From positions 590,001 through 654,000 of the forward strand of contig CALZFC010000113.1 of assembly GCA_945643635.1 (NCBI GenBank): DNA of 64,000 bases. The letters run 5' to 3'. The translations under genes were made by a program, and so were the position numbers. A model generated the notes under the pieces. That model saw only the letters and a program-made list of their open reading frames with translations. It was not told the origin of the DNA and did no database searches. The DNA comes from Allodiplogaster sudhausi. Taxonomy: Eukaryota > Nematoda > Chromadorea > Rhabditida > Diplogasteridae. Position 1 is the first letter of the stretch; each line of letters begins with the position of its first letter. Of the stretch, positions 36,947 to 49,067 are shown one piece after another.

Positions 36947-37528
36947 ATGGTGAGCGGTCGCCTGCTGATACTTCTCCTCTTAACTTCTCTTCTTCTTCCG
37001 TGTTCTGGTACTACTCCCGAGGCCAAGTCACTCAAGTCAGATTCTCTCTTTGTCTGCTTCTTCGGTAAAGAACAAGCACTCATGTCTAAGGATGAATGAC
37101 TGGCCAAGAAGTAGTAGCACGGATCGAGCAACCAAGCACCAAGAGAATCACAAATCTCATCTCATGCAAAGCAACGCGGAGGGAGACGAAGACGAGTGTT
37201 AGTTTCTTTTCTGGAGGAAGTTGCAAAGCGGTGCTTGTGGTATCTTCCCCTTTCCCTACACTTCCTCTCTTGCTTTCCCTTCTCTCCCGCTCTCGTCAAC
37301 TTCTTTCAGCCTTCGCCATCCCGTCCGATCTCGAGTTCTTGGGCGTGGAATCATTCATCCGCCCTCACGTTGGTAGCCAAGAAGAGATTACTTGTCATCC
37401 TCTGATCTCTCCCTCTCTCTCCTTTTCTCCTTTGCAGTTGTCTCCCACCGATGTATACCAGTGCATCATGGCAACCATCGCTTGTGAAGAGGTTTACTTC
37501 TGCTTTTAATTCTCTCTCTCTCTCTCTC

Positions 37529-37569
<41 letters not shown>

Positions 37570-37577
37570 GTCTCGCT

Positions 37578-37623
<46 letters not shown>

Positions 37624-37642
37624 CGCTCTCTCTCTCTGTGTA

Positions 37643-37693
<51 letters not shown>

Positions 37694-37917
37694 GTCTCTC
37701 TCTCTGTCTCGCGCTCTCTCTCTCTCTTTCTCTCTCAAATCACACAGCTAGGAAAGCAAATTGCCTACGTCGACATGAAGAATCATGAATCTTCTTTTCT
37801 CTCAGCATCGCAGCTGCAGAGAAGACAAGAAATGCGCATTGAAAATTCACGGAAGTCCCCGCCGGGTCGGTGGATACCAAACCGGGATGAACTTCGACAT
37901 TCGATCGTCAGCCAATC

Positions 37918-37955
<38 letters not shown>

Positions 37956-38287
37956 GCTCTCTCTCGCTCTCTCTCGCTCTCTCTCGCTCTCTATCTCTCT
38001 ATCTCTCTCTCTATCTATCTCTATCTCTCTCTCTCATCTTTCCTTCTTAGTTCCTTCCTGTTTATATCTGCTGCAGATTGCCCGAGGAGGCGCGCAACCA
38101 GTGTCTCGAGGCACTTGAGGTCCTTTCCCCCTTTCCACATTCTTAGATGAATGTACGAGATGATTGGTTGCAGGTGTGTTTGGGAGTGGATTCGATTGCA
38201 CTGAAGGAGCTGCTCAAGATCAACAGCGACTTCAACTTTTGGCTAGTTCTTCTCATTATTAATGCATTTCTCAATTTTTCTTTATAA
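36947..38287 (+). CDS. Small predicted secreted Cys-containing protein, unknown family
   Basis: Provisional six-exon model: 36947-37064, 37310-37368, 37438-37491, 37748-37869, 38077-38119, 38174-38287, in phase throughout. It encodes about 169 aa. The first exon encodes a clear signal peptide (MVSGRLLILLLLTSLLLPCS). Later blocks include PSDLEFLGVESFIRPH, DVYQCIMATIACEELGKQ, LPEEARNQCLEALEVCLGV and LKELLKINSDFNFW. They look helical, with two Cys pairs that may be disulphides. I do not recognise the family. Uncertain points: the donor after exon 2 (GTTGGT), the donor ending exon 4, and the 3' end, where an intron could join to an acceptor near 38316 and end a few codons later. CT and TCTG microsatellites fill introns 3 and 4. 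It is convergent with the next gene, which also encodes a signal peptide. Confidence 0.5.
37511..37735. repeat. Compound CT / TCTG microsatellite in an intron
   Basis: A CT run passes into about ten TCTG units (about 37529-37570), then into CT runs interrupted by TCTG and TCGC. It ends just before the 3' splice site of the preceding gene model at 37747. A similar CT/TCGC/TATC compound tract occupies the next intron (about 37919-38036). Confidence 0.92.
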
Positions 38288-38457
38288 TAATCAAGAGTGA
38301 AATGCTACTTTCAGGGAGGGTCTACGTAGTTAAGGAAGTTGAAGAACACAAAGGCACTTCGTCGAAAGTCCCAATTCTTGTTGCGCTTTGTGATAAAACA
38401 TGTTTTTTTAAAGATATATATTTGTTTGAAATAGTTTCGAACTGATTTACGCGTTTG

Positions 38458-39028
38458 TCAGAGCAATTTGGCAATGATGACAAGAATGAAATTGTTCTGG
38501 CTGAAGACAATGCACGAAGTGAGAAGATCAGCGATGATCGGGGAGGCTGCCATGTCGAATCGCGAGAAGGCGGAGACGGAGATCAGCCAGGAACCACCTT
38601 CCATAGACAGGTAACGAGCCAGGGATGCCTGTCAATGCAAAGAACTGGGGAGGGAGGGAGAAAAAGGGACGCGCACCTCTATTTTCAACTGAATTTTGTC
38701 GACGTTGTTTCCTTCGGTGCTGAGAACTTCTTGCACGGGAGTGCGGATCTTCTCATTCTCACACACCGACTGGAATCCTCGCACGCTCGTCAAGTTTCTT
38801 GCGTCCACAGTGAAGCGAGCGTAGTTGTCCAATGGAATAACTTGAAACTGACTTATTTTTAAGAAAAGAAACAGAAGGATGTTCACATATCATACCCGTA
38901 TAAAACGCTGACAATCTTGCACAAGAAAATGCAAATGAGCAAAGGGACATACCTGGTAGACTCAGGGCGGCTCGAGGAAGAAGAAGCAGAAGATAAAGGA
39001 AGGGAGAGAGGCTTTGTTGGGTGATCAT
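38458..39028 (-). CDS. Small predicted secreted protein, unknown family (136 aa)
   Basis: Three minus-strand exons: 39028-38953, 38840-38677 and 38628-38458. They total 411 nt, 136 aa plus stop, with consistent phases (1 then 0) and GT-AG introns. Exon 1 encodes a signal peptide (MITQQSLSPFLYLLLLLPRA). The mature part starts near VIPLDNYARFTVDARNLTS, which has an N-glycosylation sequon (NLT), and contains VRGFQSVCENEKIR. Exon 3 reads GGSWLISVSAFSRFDMAA, then a Cys and a hydrophobic end (NNFILVIIAKLL). Alternating hydrophobic residues suggest beta structure. I do not recognise the family. It is convergent with the other secreted-protein gene (about 170 bp between stops). Phase consistency makes me fairly sure that it is a real gene. 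Confidence 0.6.
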
Positions 39029-39636
39029 TCCCTTGTCCTTATGGCGGACAGTTTATTCTTCCCCAACTCATAAAGCTTATCATTCTGACCTCATCAAAGC
39101 GCCCTCTCTTCACTCTCTGTCCCTCTCTCTCTCTTCATCTCTCGCTCTCTCAACAGCTTCTATCTTGCTGCCATTAAATGTCATGCTTATAAAAAGTTCA
39201 GTCGTATAGAAATTTTAATTGTTTTTGTTCTGTGTAGTGTGCATAGTATTTTTTTCATAAAAGAACATTCTGTGTAGAATTGATAAAAATTATCATGAAT
39301 AATTGAGATGGAGCGGGGCCGACGAGATCACACATTAAAATAAGAGCAGAAAGTCAAAGTGGAGAATCGAGGAAGACGATATTGGAGAGAATTAGGCATG
39401 AAAATATGAATGAATGAGTAAATGGAGTGAGGCAGAAAAACTGGGAGGAAGTCGGTGAAGTGAAAGAGGGGGCTAACACGCAATCCTGTATATTCTGTGC
39501 TTCATCACCATCAAGACTGGAGCATACTTGCAAAGAGAGGGAGGGGGGGGGAAAGAGAGCAGGGAAAGAGAGGGAGAGCAAAGTGTAGGAGTAGGAAGAG
39601 AAGCAGAATGTAGATGACCCAGGTCTATTCAATACG
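39029..39636. other. Spacer between divergent genes
   Basis: About 600 bases upstream of both the secreted-protein gene (minus) and the guanylate cyclase (plus). Contains short CT and GA tracts and a G8 run near 39542-39550. No coding evidence. Confidence 0.45.
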
Positions 39637-41601
39637 ATGTGGCCATCCAGACTGAAGTCGTTCTGGCTTAGAACGATGAGAGTTCTGCTTCTCCTCCATT
39701 GGGCGCTGCTCTCAGAGCAACTCCGAGTTGGCCATCTCCAGGCTCGTCCGAAGGAGAGGAAGATTCTCGAAGCTTGTCTCAAGAAACACGGCGAGACTTC
39801 CATGAGGTTCAACTTCCATCAACATTTTCTGCCAGTGCTTAGACTCTCCCTTTCAGAATAATAACCCTGGCTGCATGCCAGAATCTGAATGGAGTGGAGA
39901 ACGCCGCCGCTCTCCATCATTCCTTCTCTGTTGATGCATTCATCGGAGCAACTTGTCCAGATGGTTAAGAGAGCCTCTCTGTAAGGATCAAGTAGCGCCT
40001 GCCCTAGAAAAATTTCATTATTCTATAACCTTGAAAACATTATGAGAGATGCATATAGTGTTCATAACGAAGTTTATTTTTTCAAAAATTTTTCAAAAAT
40101 TTTTTTCTCTTAGTTATAAGTCTAAATGCTCCAAAACTTTGGGAGACCATATCTCAAGTTATACTTAATATTTCTCGAAAATCGTTTAAATGTTAGATTC
40201 CTTGTTCAAAACTGCACAAAAAAGTCCGTGGTGACTATTTTCGAAAAAAATTATTTTTATGACTTTTGCCCAATTTAATTTTTTGTAATGTGGTTTTCAG
40301 ACAATAACTTTTTTTTTAATTATTACTTACAAAAAACTGAATCATCCATAAGAAAGAGCAGGAAAACCTACACATAATATGTTTCTACCAGGAAAAATTT
40401 CGATTACTTTTTTGGGTATCTGCATTTGAATATCGGTTTACAAGCAAATTTCGGGGTTGGCTGCAAACCACGATATCAATCAAACTTCATAAATTCTTAA
40501 ACTGAATAGTCCATCCGATGTCATTTTTTATGCTCTTCAAAATGGTATATGATTTGTACATAAAAAAAATTTAGTTTTAAGGTCGAAAATTGACTTTTTG
40601 TGTTTTAGGTCAATTTCTGGTGTTCAAATATGTATTCTTTGGACCTTTACTGGGTCTTGTACTCTGATTTCCAAAATAATATTTAGACTAAAAGAAAGAG
40701 CAGCTAAAACTGAGTCGGATGTAGCTTTATTACCAAAATCAGCCGCACATGCAATCTTATCGAAGATGGAAGAACGTTAGATGAAGAAGAGATGAACGCA
40801 GATATGAAAGATCGTTGAACATTTATATGCTTATACACGGGAGTTCGTCGAACATTTTCGAGCGTTAAACATTTTCGCTCCGCGCTGAGCGATGGAAGCA
40901 GCGATGAACGTTCATCGCTGGAGAAATAGTGTGTAAAAGTAGGAGAGTTTTTGGAGTAATGGGGGAGCATGTTTGTCTGCTTCTCTCCATTGTTCCACGT
41001 TAAAGCTTACTTCTCTAATCATCGACGAACATTTTTAAAGAAATGATGAACGAACCTTCGTACCCGAGTCGTTCATCATTTTTTTCTCGTAATATCGACG
41101 CTGATATGCTTTTCTTGTTTGTTGTTTTATAAAACTACCCTTTTTATTTGTTTTGGATGCATTTAACTTGTTATACTGCACATTGTTTAATGTTGCTTGG
41201 TGGCTTTCGTGGAATGAAGCTTGGCGCCAAGCAGCTCGATTCTCAAATCTAGTCTGCGTTAAAATGTTCTTGGTATTTCTTTTTGTGTTGCTGATTGTTC
41301 GTTCTGCGTTTCTAATTTGATTCTTTCTGGAGTTACAGGCCTCCTCGGATTCACCGCGTCCTCGTATGACGCAGTGGAAAAGCTGCACGGAGAGAGGGCG
41401 CGAGAGCGGTCTTTAATAATGCTGGTCTTAAATATTCTCTAATTTCTAGTTAATATCATAAACGGTAAACATAATGCATAAAGCTCGTCCAATTTTATTC
41501 CACTTTTAAGTAGTACTGATGAAAGTCCGAAATGGTGAAAGTTCTGCGTGCCGTGGATGGGAAATCTGTGAAGTTCTTTTTATTTCTTCAGTGCCGTGCT
41601 T

Positions 41602-41644
<43 letters not shown>

Positions 41645-44600
41645 TTCTCTCCTTCTCTCTCTCTCTGTCTCTTTCTCTCTCTCTCTTTCTCTTTCTCTCT
41701 CTCTCTCCCTATTTCACAAGATTAGAACAGACATTAGAAGAAGTGAAATACAAAATGTAAAAAGTCGAAAAAAAATTTTTGGTAAGCAACGGCGAGGTTC
41801 GTGGAAGGGTCGACGAGCGCTGAGCGCTGTTTGTCGTGTTGATCGACCCCTCAACGCTGCGTTGACCAAGATTACATGTGCGGCAGAGGATACTTTTTTT
41901 GGGAACATGTAATGTTCCCAAAAAAATGTTGTTTTTTTGAATGTTGCCTGTTGAAGACGATATTACAGAATATTTCAAAATTGTCATTTTGAAACATCTA
42001 GCGCCCAATAATGTGTATTCCATGATTCTTTGAAGTTCTTTTATGATATACCACTCAAAAGTACTCAAAAAGTCAAGAAATTTCATTTTTACGAGCCTAG
42101 ATGGCGAAATAAATGTACGAAAACTCCTTCGAAGCCAACTATCAGGTCATTTGTGAGCCCGATAGCCAAAAAGGTCATAACCATTCGAAAGAGCAGAGAC
42201 TTTTACATAATATATCCACCGATGAAAGAGTAAAACCTGTACATTTTTCAGAAAACTTGAAATTTCGAAAAAAAATCGACTACAGGTTTCGACAATTTTG
42301 AGCTGTTCGGCGAAAGCTGGTAAAAATGGAAACTATGTTCTGAAAACTCAACCATTATGTTTGTTGAGACGAGAAACATGAATTTGATGTTCATTTTCTA
42401 CTTTTGAGTACCATCCATGGTACGCTTGATCGAAATGAAATTTTTTTGCATATTATATTTCATTCTTCTGGCAAAAGTGCCATGGATGGTACTCAAAAGT
42501 AGAAAATGAACATCAAATTCATGTTTCTCGTCTCAACAAACATAATGGTTGAGTTTTCAGAACATAGTTTCCATTTTTACCAGCTTTCGCCGAACAGCTC
42601 AAAATTGTCGAAACCTGTAGTCGATTTTTTTCGAAATTTCAAGTTTTCTGAAAAATTTACAGGTTTTGCTCTTTCATCGGTGGATATATTATGTAAAAGT
42701 CTCTGCTCTTTCGAATGGTTATGACCTTCTTTACAATCGGGCTCACAAATGACCTGATAGTTGGCTTCGAAGGAGTTTTCGTACATTTATTTCGCCATCT
42801 AGGCTCGTAAAAATGAAATTTCTTGACTTTTTGAGTACTTTTGAGTGGTATATCATAAAAGAACTTCAAAGAATCATGGAATACCCATTATTGGGTGCTA
42901 GATGTTTCAAAATGACAATTTTGAAATATTTTCTAAGAAATATTCTGTAATATCGTCTTCAACAGGCAACATTCAAATACATGTTCCCAAAAAACGTATC
43001 CTCTGATTTTTATAATAAAGTTATATCCGACTCAGTTTTAGCTGCTCTTTCTTTTAGTCTAAATATTATTTTGGAAATCAGAGTACAAGTACAAATCATA
43101 TACCATTTTGAAGAGCATAAAAAATGATGACATCGGATGGACTATTCAGTTTAAGAATTTATGAAGTTTGATTGATATCGTGGTTTGCATATTCAAATGC
43201 AGATACCCAAAAAAGGTAATCGAGATTTTTCCTGGTAGAAACATATTATGTGTAGTTTTTCCTGCTCTTTCTTATGGATGATTCAGTTTTTGTAAGTAAT
43301 AATAAAAAAAAGTAATTGTCTGAAAACCACATTTCAAAAAATTAAAGTGGGCAAAAGTCATAAAAATAATTTTTTTCGAAAATAGTCACCACAGACTTTT
43401 TTGTGCAGTTTTGAACAAGGAATCTAACATTAAAAAGATTTTCGAGAAATATTAAGTATAACTTGAGATATGGTCTCCCAAAGTTTTGGAGCATTTAGAC
43501 TTATAACTAAGAGAAAAAAAAATTTTGAAAAATTTTTGAAAAAATTAACTTCGTTATGAACACTATATGCATCTCTCATAATGTTTTCAAGGTTATAGAA
43601 TAATGAAATTTTTCTAGGGCAGGCGTCCATAGCGGCCTCCTTGAGTCTTACAGAGAGGCTCTCTTAACAGCAGGGAGATATGGAGAGAGTGTGTTAGAAA
43701 GAGAGGGCGGGAGATATGAGGGAGCTAGAGAATTCAGGAAAAGGGAGAGAGTGTGACATAGAGAAGTTGTAAGAAGAATGGGCTTAAGAGTCAGCGATGG
43801 TGTCGAAGTTGTCTGAGAGATGGCGCACTCTCTACATCGCAACTTCTCCAATCCCTGACGAGGGAACCATCTAAGCGTAAGGTGGCGGATTTTGATCGCA
43901 CCTGTCCAGATCGATTACTACGGTCGAAAAAATAATTCTGGCATTTTCAATTTTTCCTAAATAGCCTCCGGCGATTTTATATTGATTTTTAAAAATTTGT
44001 ATACCATCTCTTTTGAGCCAAAGGCGTATGTTTTCAATCCCATCATTTCTTTCATTCTGGAACTGTTTTCTAGGGCGGTTGGCCTGGGCAGCGCACTCCA
44101 TTCTCTCTGCATTCAGCTCCAGTGCGAAAAGGTATCATTCTCCTTGAGTACGACCGTGAAGCATCTCGCATAGGCTGGCCTTATCTATTCCTCCGAGTAC
44201 TCCGCCGAGGCCGCGCAAGTGATGGAGAGCTTCGTGGCAACCGAACTGTTCTCAGAGAGGATCGAAGAAGCTTCTAACATAATCAACAGTGCACGGGGTT
44301 ATCTCTCTTGTTTTCTTACAAGGAGAAGCTCTGCTGCTCTCTCATGACTTATCTTCGTCTTTCGTTCAGTTTTCTTCTTTCTCGTTCCACTGTCTCGATT
44401 CTTCTCTTTATTCGCGAATGAAATCTTCCCTTCGCCGACTGAGTATTCGCTCTTCTTCGTGGATTTCACCACGGGTTCTCGTAGAGAATTCTTTCGCCGT
44501 CTTACTGTGGAAGTCGAACAAGCCAAGCTTCCCCTCAAGGATGCGGCCTCGCTTCTTCGATCAACGCTTCTTGTATCCGTTTTTCTTGTATTTTTTTTCA

Positions 44601-45741
44601 TTCAGAAAGCTTTGTCTCATGAAACTAAATTAAAATATTGTTTACAGATTAAATTCGCTCACTCTGATAAATACGCCGTTGAGCAATTTGCCTTCGAGTA
44701 TAATATCCAGGTTCCAGTTCGTGTTGAAAAAGAAAGAAGAGAGAACAAGATCTATTTTCAGATGAACGAGGACTTAGAGTCTTCTCTTCTTCTCTGCGAC
44801 GCTCTCATTCTCTTGCGTTCCGTCTCTTCCTTCACAGTTCCCCTGAATGGAACTGGCATCTCCCGTCTCCATTCGCTGCTCACCGATCGAACAACTGATG
44901 GTGCCTTTCCTCCCTCAAGTCTATGCATCACAACCTTAATGGCCCTCAGGCTACTCTGGCCGAATCTTCATTGACTCTGCGGGCCGAAGACATCCTTTCT
45001 TTGAAATTTATGCCTATTCCCTAACGACGCCGAACCAGGTTGACTCTATAAGGGAGTGGAACGAGAGGATAATAGAACAAGATCTCTAATCAGATAGGGG
45101 CGCTGGATGTAGAGAGTTGCACGGACAGTCTTCTCAGCAACTGCGTCAACGGAACTCTCTACAGATATGTATGCATCTTTATCTTACTTCTATTTCCAAT
45201 TCCCCGAGAATATTCCTAATCAAAATACGTCGTGACGTGAGATTCTCCATGCGAATTCGTCGTATCTGTGGGATCTTCCTCCTCCTCTGCCGGCGTGTGG
45301 AATGGATGGCTCCGGCTGCTCGAACACTCACATCATCATCATCTCTTCTTGTGTCTGTGCTATTGTCGCTGCTCCACTTCTTCTTGCTTGGTATCTTCAG
45401 AGGTCGGTCATTAAATGGAAATTAATATTAATACTCTTTTTTTAATATGTACATAGGCTAGTGAATCATGTATTTTATTAAAGAAAAGAATACGAATTGC
45501 AACGGATGCCATGGAGAGTACAGCACGAATTGATGCAACCGACAGAAGAAGAAGTTGGCAGAATATTTCCTTTTTATTTCCCTTCCTCTCTCCTAATTCG
45601 TCTACTTATGAAAATAGAGCCGGCGTTACTCGAGTACGAACGTGAGTATGCGATCGGCTTCCTTCATGTATTTCTCCCCTTTCGATTGCCAGAGGGCGCA
45701 CTACCAGGGAGAAAAGGTCAGACACTCTTAACTCTCGTTCC

Positions 45742-45790
<49 letters not shown>

Positions 45791-47678
45791 TATCTCTCTC
45801 CTCCCTCTCTCTCTTCTCTCTCTTCTCTCTCTCTCTCTCTTCTCGCTCTCTTCTCTCTCGCTCTCTCTCTCTCTCCTCCCTCCCTTTTCCTCTACAGATT
45901 ACGATGAAGAGTTTCATACAGAAGCGAGCTATTTCTTTCACGAGGGGCGAAATGGAAACACTCAATCAGGTTAAGGGCTTCATGTATATTTGTAGTCATA
46001 AAATATATTTAAGCTTAAAAATCTGAACCATGCGAACGTGAATCGCTTCATCGGCATCTCATTCAATCAAAACAGCGAGGTTGTCATGGAGAAGGAGTGA
46101 AAGGGCAGAGAGCATGATAATTGTTGAGATGACAGTGTGTTGGAGTCACTGCAGTCGTGGAAGTCTTGAGAGTATTCTCTTCAAGAATGACCACTCTCTC
46201 GGCCGCAACTTCCGCTCTACTTTCCTCAGGCACATCATGAAGGTGAAGCTTCTTTTCATCTTCCACGTGTAGTTCCTACTCTTTCAGGGCTTAACGTACA
46301 TTCACTGTTCCCCTATCAAGTGCCACGGTGCTCTCTTCCTCTCGAATTGCGTGGTCGACACTTATTGGGTTGTGAAGCTTACTGATTTCGGACTCCACAA
46401 AATTCTTAATGACAAGGTTCAGTGAGAAGTGAGATTAGAATATCAATAAATATATACTGATATTTAAACACTTCAGCTCTCTCGTAAGGAACTTTTCCGA
46501 TATCCGGTCTTTGAATTTCGCGATCTTCCACAAAGTTGGAACATCTTTTTTTTTAATTTTATAGGTTCGCAAAGTATGTACATACATAGATGCATGCATA
46601 CATATTTTTGTGCAGATTAAATCCTTTATTTTTGTCCTGTTTTTCTCATTTGTCGACGAAACGAACAGTTGGAATTGCTTTTCCAATTGAGAATGGCTAC
46701 AAGTGGCACCAGAGTTGCTTCGGGAAATGGAAAGAAGCAATGAGCGAACTCCAGGAAGCGTCAGTGTTATATCCTTATAAGAATGTTGAGTGATGTGCTC
46801 TTGCCAGGTCTCTGGTGACGTGTATCAGATGGGAATGCTCATCTATCAGATTCTTTTCAACCTAATTCCCTTTGCTGAACGACAGGAGACCACTGCAGGT
46901 ATCGAAAGAGCGGGAGAAAGAGGGAGATAAAGAAAGAAGAGAGAGAGAGAGTGGTAGAGAAATAGAGAAGAAAGAAGAAGACAAGTTGCAGAGTTGATGA
47001 AACTTCTGCTGAGCATGGACACGGCCGCCGGAGTGAAGCCTCGTGTCCCTGAAGACACTGGAATCACAATGAGACTTCTTTCCATTATGCAGCAGTGTTG
47101 GCTCACTAAGGTAAGGAAGAGAAGATGGAAGAGAGGGAAATGGAGATTCAGGAGAGTCTGCGGCCCGCTCTCGCGAAGATTGGCGACGCTCTTCAGAGAG
47201 AATTCGGAAATGAGTCAGCTGTTTTTATTTAGCAAATCTTCCTTATACTTCAATTTTTCTGAAACCTAAAGATGAATTTGTTCAGTTCAAAGGGTTCTCT
47301 GGTGGACCAAATGATAAAGATGATTGACGAGTACTCTGCGAATCTGGAGACAATCGTAGCTAAGAGAACAACAGAGATAGCCGAGTTGAACGATAAGAAT
47401 GAAGCTCTTCTCTATCAAATGCTGCCAAGGTTAGCGTAGTTATTAACAACTTCTTCTAGTTCGACAAAATGATATACATATGTATGTGAAGAAGCATTGC
47501 GATGGACTTGCGAGAGGGCCGAGCAGTGCGGCCCTCCATGCACTCTTCCGTGTCCCTCCTCTTCATTGACATCTGCCAGTTCACTGTCATCTGCGAGCAG
47601 TCCATCCCAGCCGATGTTAGCCCCAACGCATATGCTAATTCATCTGCAGAGGAATCGGAGAGAAAGAGAGAGAGAGAA

Positions 47679-47710
<32 letters not shown>

Positions 47711-47988
47711 GAGAGAGAGAAGAGGGAGAATCAGTGTGATCGCTACTTATGGAAATGAGACAGAGCCCGAGACTACTCACCATGTTTTTGGCTTTCTTCT
47801 CTGAGCCGTGAATTGCCGAGGCAGTTGAGGACCACGGGAGGAGTCGCGATGAAGGAACTAGGGATACACTTGTTTGGAGTTTAGCGGATTGGAGTGGAAG
47901 AAGAGGGAAGAGAGATTGTTATTGCAATGAGTATGCAAAAAGAGGAGTGGGGAAGTATGGCAAGGAAAGAGAATGCGAAGAAAGCAAG

Positions 47989-48027
<39 letters not shown>

Positions 48028-49067
48028 AGAGAGAAGAATGATTGAAATACGAAGTGGTCTGTCTGATTGACAGATCATCACAATGCTGAATGCGCTTTAC
48101 TCCCGTTTCGATGAAATCGTCCAGAAGCACAACGCCTGGAAGGTTTGAATAGACAGGAGCGAGAAAGAGAAAAGGAAGAACTGGCGATTCAGGTGGAGAA
48201 TGTTGGAGATGCCTATCTGGTGGTGTCTGGAATCCCTGATTGTGAAGACAACGAATGCGATCACCTTCTTCATGTCTGCTTGATGGCTCTACAAATTCAA
48301 AAGGTTTCCTTCATGGGAGCGAGTTTATGTGTCAGCCTTAATGCTTTTCAGTTCGTAGAAGAAGACTTCCGAGTCGACCATCGGCCTGACTTCCATCTTC
48401 AAGTTAAGGCTGGCATTCATTCTGGAGCTCTCGCTTCTGGTATTCTTGGCAGTTCTGCTCCCAGGTTCATTCGCCAGGCTCAAGTCTACCGAGAAAATAT
48501 GTGTATTTAAAAATAGCCCTTTCTATTTCAAAGATTCTGTGTCTTCGGTGATACAGTGAACATGGCAAGTCGAATGGCATCGACTTCCTTGGCTGGCAGG
48601 ACTCAGATGACAGAGACTGCTCAGGCACTCCTCATTCGGCACTATCCATTACGATTCACTATCGAGGAAAGGGGCATTGTCGATATCAAGGTTAGTTCTC
48701 TCTCTCTCTCTTTCTCTCTCCCTCACTCTCTCATTCACGCTATTTTTCTTTCTCTTCTCTCTCTCACTTTCTCTCTCATTCTAACTCTACACTTTCTCTT
48801 TCTCTTTTTCCTTTCTGTCTCTCTCGCTTTTTCTCGCTCTCTCACACTCTTTTTCTCTCTTGCCTTCTCTCTACTTTCTAAATAACTTTGTCTCTCTGTA
48901 TTCGTCCTGTCATAAGCTTCGTTACCTTTTCTGTCCTCTGACTTGTTTCCATATTGTTGTCAGAAAAAGGTATTGTAATGGCAAATGACGTTGATTCCCT
49001 ATTTCAGGGCAAGGGTCCATCGACAACGTTCTGGCTCATTCAACAAAGAATCTCAATCAAGAAATAA
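39637..49067 (+). CDS. Receptor-type guanylate cyclase (nematode GCY-like)
   Basis: Single-pass receptor converting GTP to cGMP. Exon 1 (39637-39806) holds a signal peptide then RVGHLQARPKERKILEACL; exon 2 (39857-39963) ends FSVDAFIGATCPD and exon 3 starts at 43795 (MVSKLSERWRTLYIA), an ANF-receptor-like ligand-binding region. Further extracellular blocks lie at about 44174-44297, 44430-44520, 44640-44900 and 44935-45020 (GYSGRIFIDSAGRRHPFFE). The transmembrane segment is near 45310-45404. Kinase-homology exons span about 45487-47110: CSRGSLESILF, CHGALFLSNCVVD (HG replaces HRD, as in these pseudokinases), VKLTDFGL, APELLREM, SGDVYQMGMLIYQ. Dimerisation helix 47286-47429 (ETIVAKRTTEIAELNDKN). 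Cyclase exons: about 47490-47614 (LLFIDICQFT, metal Asp), 48074-48142, 48193-48303 (KVENVGDAYLVVSG: Glu and second Asp), 48352-48464, 48534-48690 (CVFGDTVNMASRM: guanine-specifying Cys, catalytic Asn/Arg), 49008-49067. Extracellular exon borders are incomplete. Exon 3 has an in-frame TAA just before its likely donor. Confidence 0.88.
39964..43668. mobile_element. Foldback element (long inverted repeat) in guanylate cyclase intron 2
   Basis: The outer arms start GTTAAGAGAGCCTCTCTGTAAG at 39964 and, inverted, at 43668. They continue for more than 700 bp (left to about 40742, right from about 43010), with smaller indels such as about 90 bp present only on the left. The inner arms run from about 41884 to 42421 and 42481 to about 43010, the centre being a 59-base loop at 42422-42480. 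Left and right are thus one palindrome of about 1.3 kb per arm, broken on the left by a 1.14-kb insertion. No coding frame with a domain is present. It makes up almost the whole 3.8-kb intron, while neighbouring introns are mostly below 300 bp. The left arm begins exactly at the GT donor of exon 2. Confidence 0.88.
40743..41883. mobile_element. Nested 1.14-kb TIR element with 3-bp CAG duplication
   Basis: It starts CCGCACATGCAATCTT and ends with the inverse of CCGCACATGTAATCTT (one mismatch in 16). CAG occurs on both sides (40740-40742 and 41884-41886). The opposite foldback arm keeps the uninterrupted site (AAAATCAGAGGATAC on the minus strand near 43010), which proves the insertion borders. 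The interior has GATGAACG/CGTTCATC motifs (about 40780-41090) and a CT tract (about 41607-41706), but no transposase. A 3-bp duplication would fit PIF/Harbinger- or CACTA-like transposases; the superfamily is not settled. Confidence 0.85.
45748..45893. repeat. CT microsatellite directly before a 3' splice site
   Basis: Impure CT tract in an intron of the guanylate cyclase gene, continuing as a polypyrimidine stretch almost to the acceptor near 45897. Confidence 0.85.

Noticed and set aside
36607..37068. 153-codon frame upstream of the secreted-protein gene
   Set aside because: It overlaps the better-supported signal-peptide frame in another phase and shows no domain.
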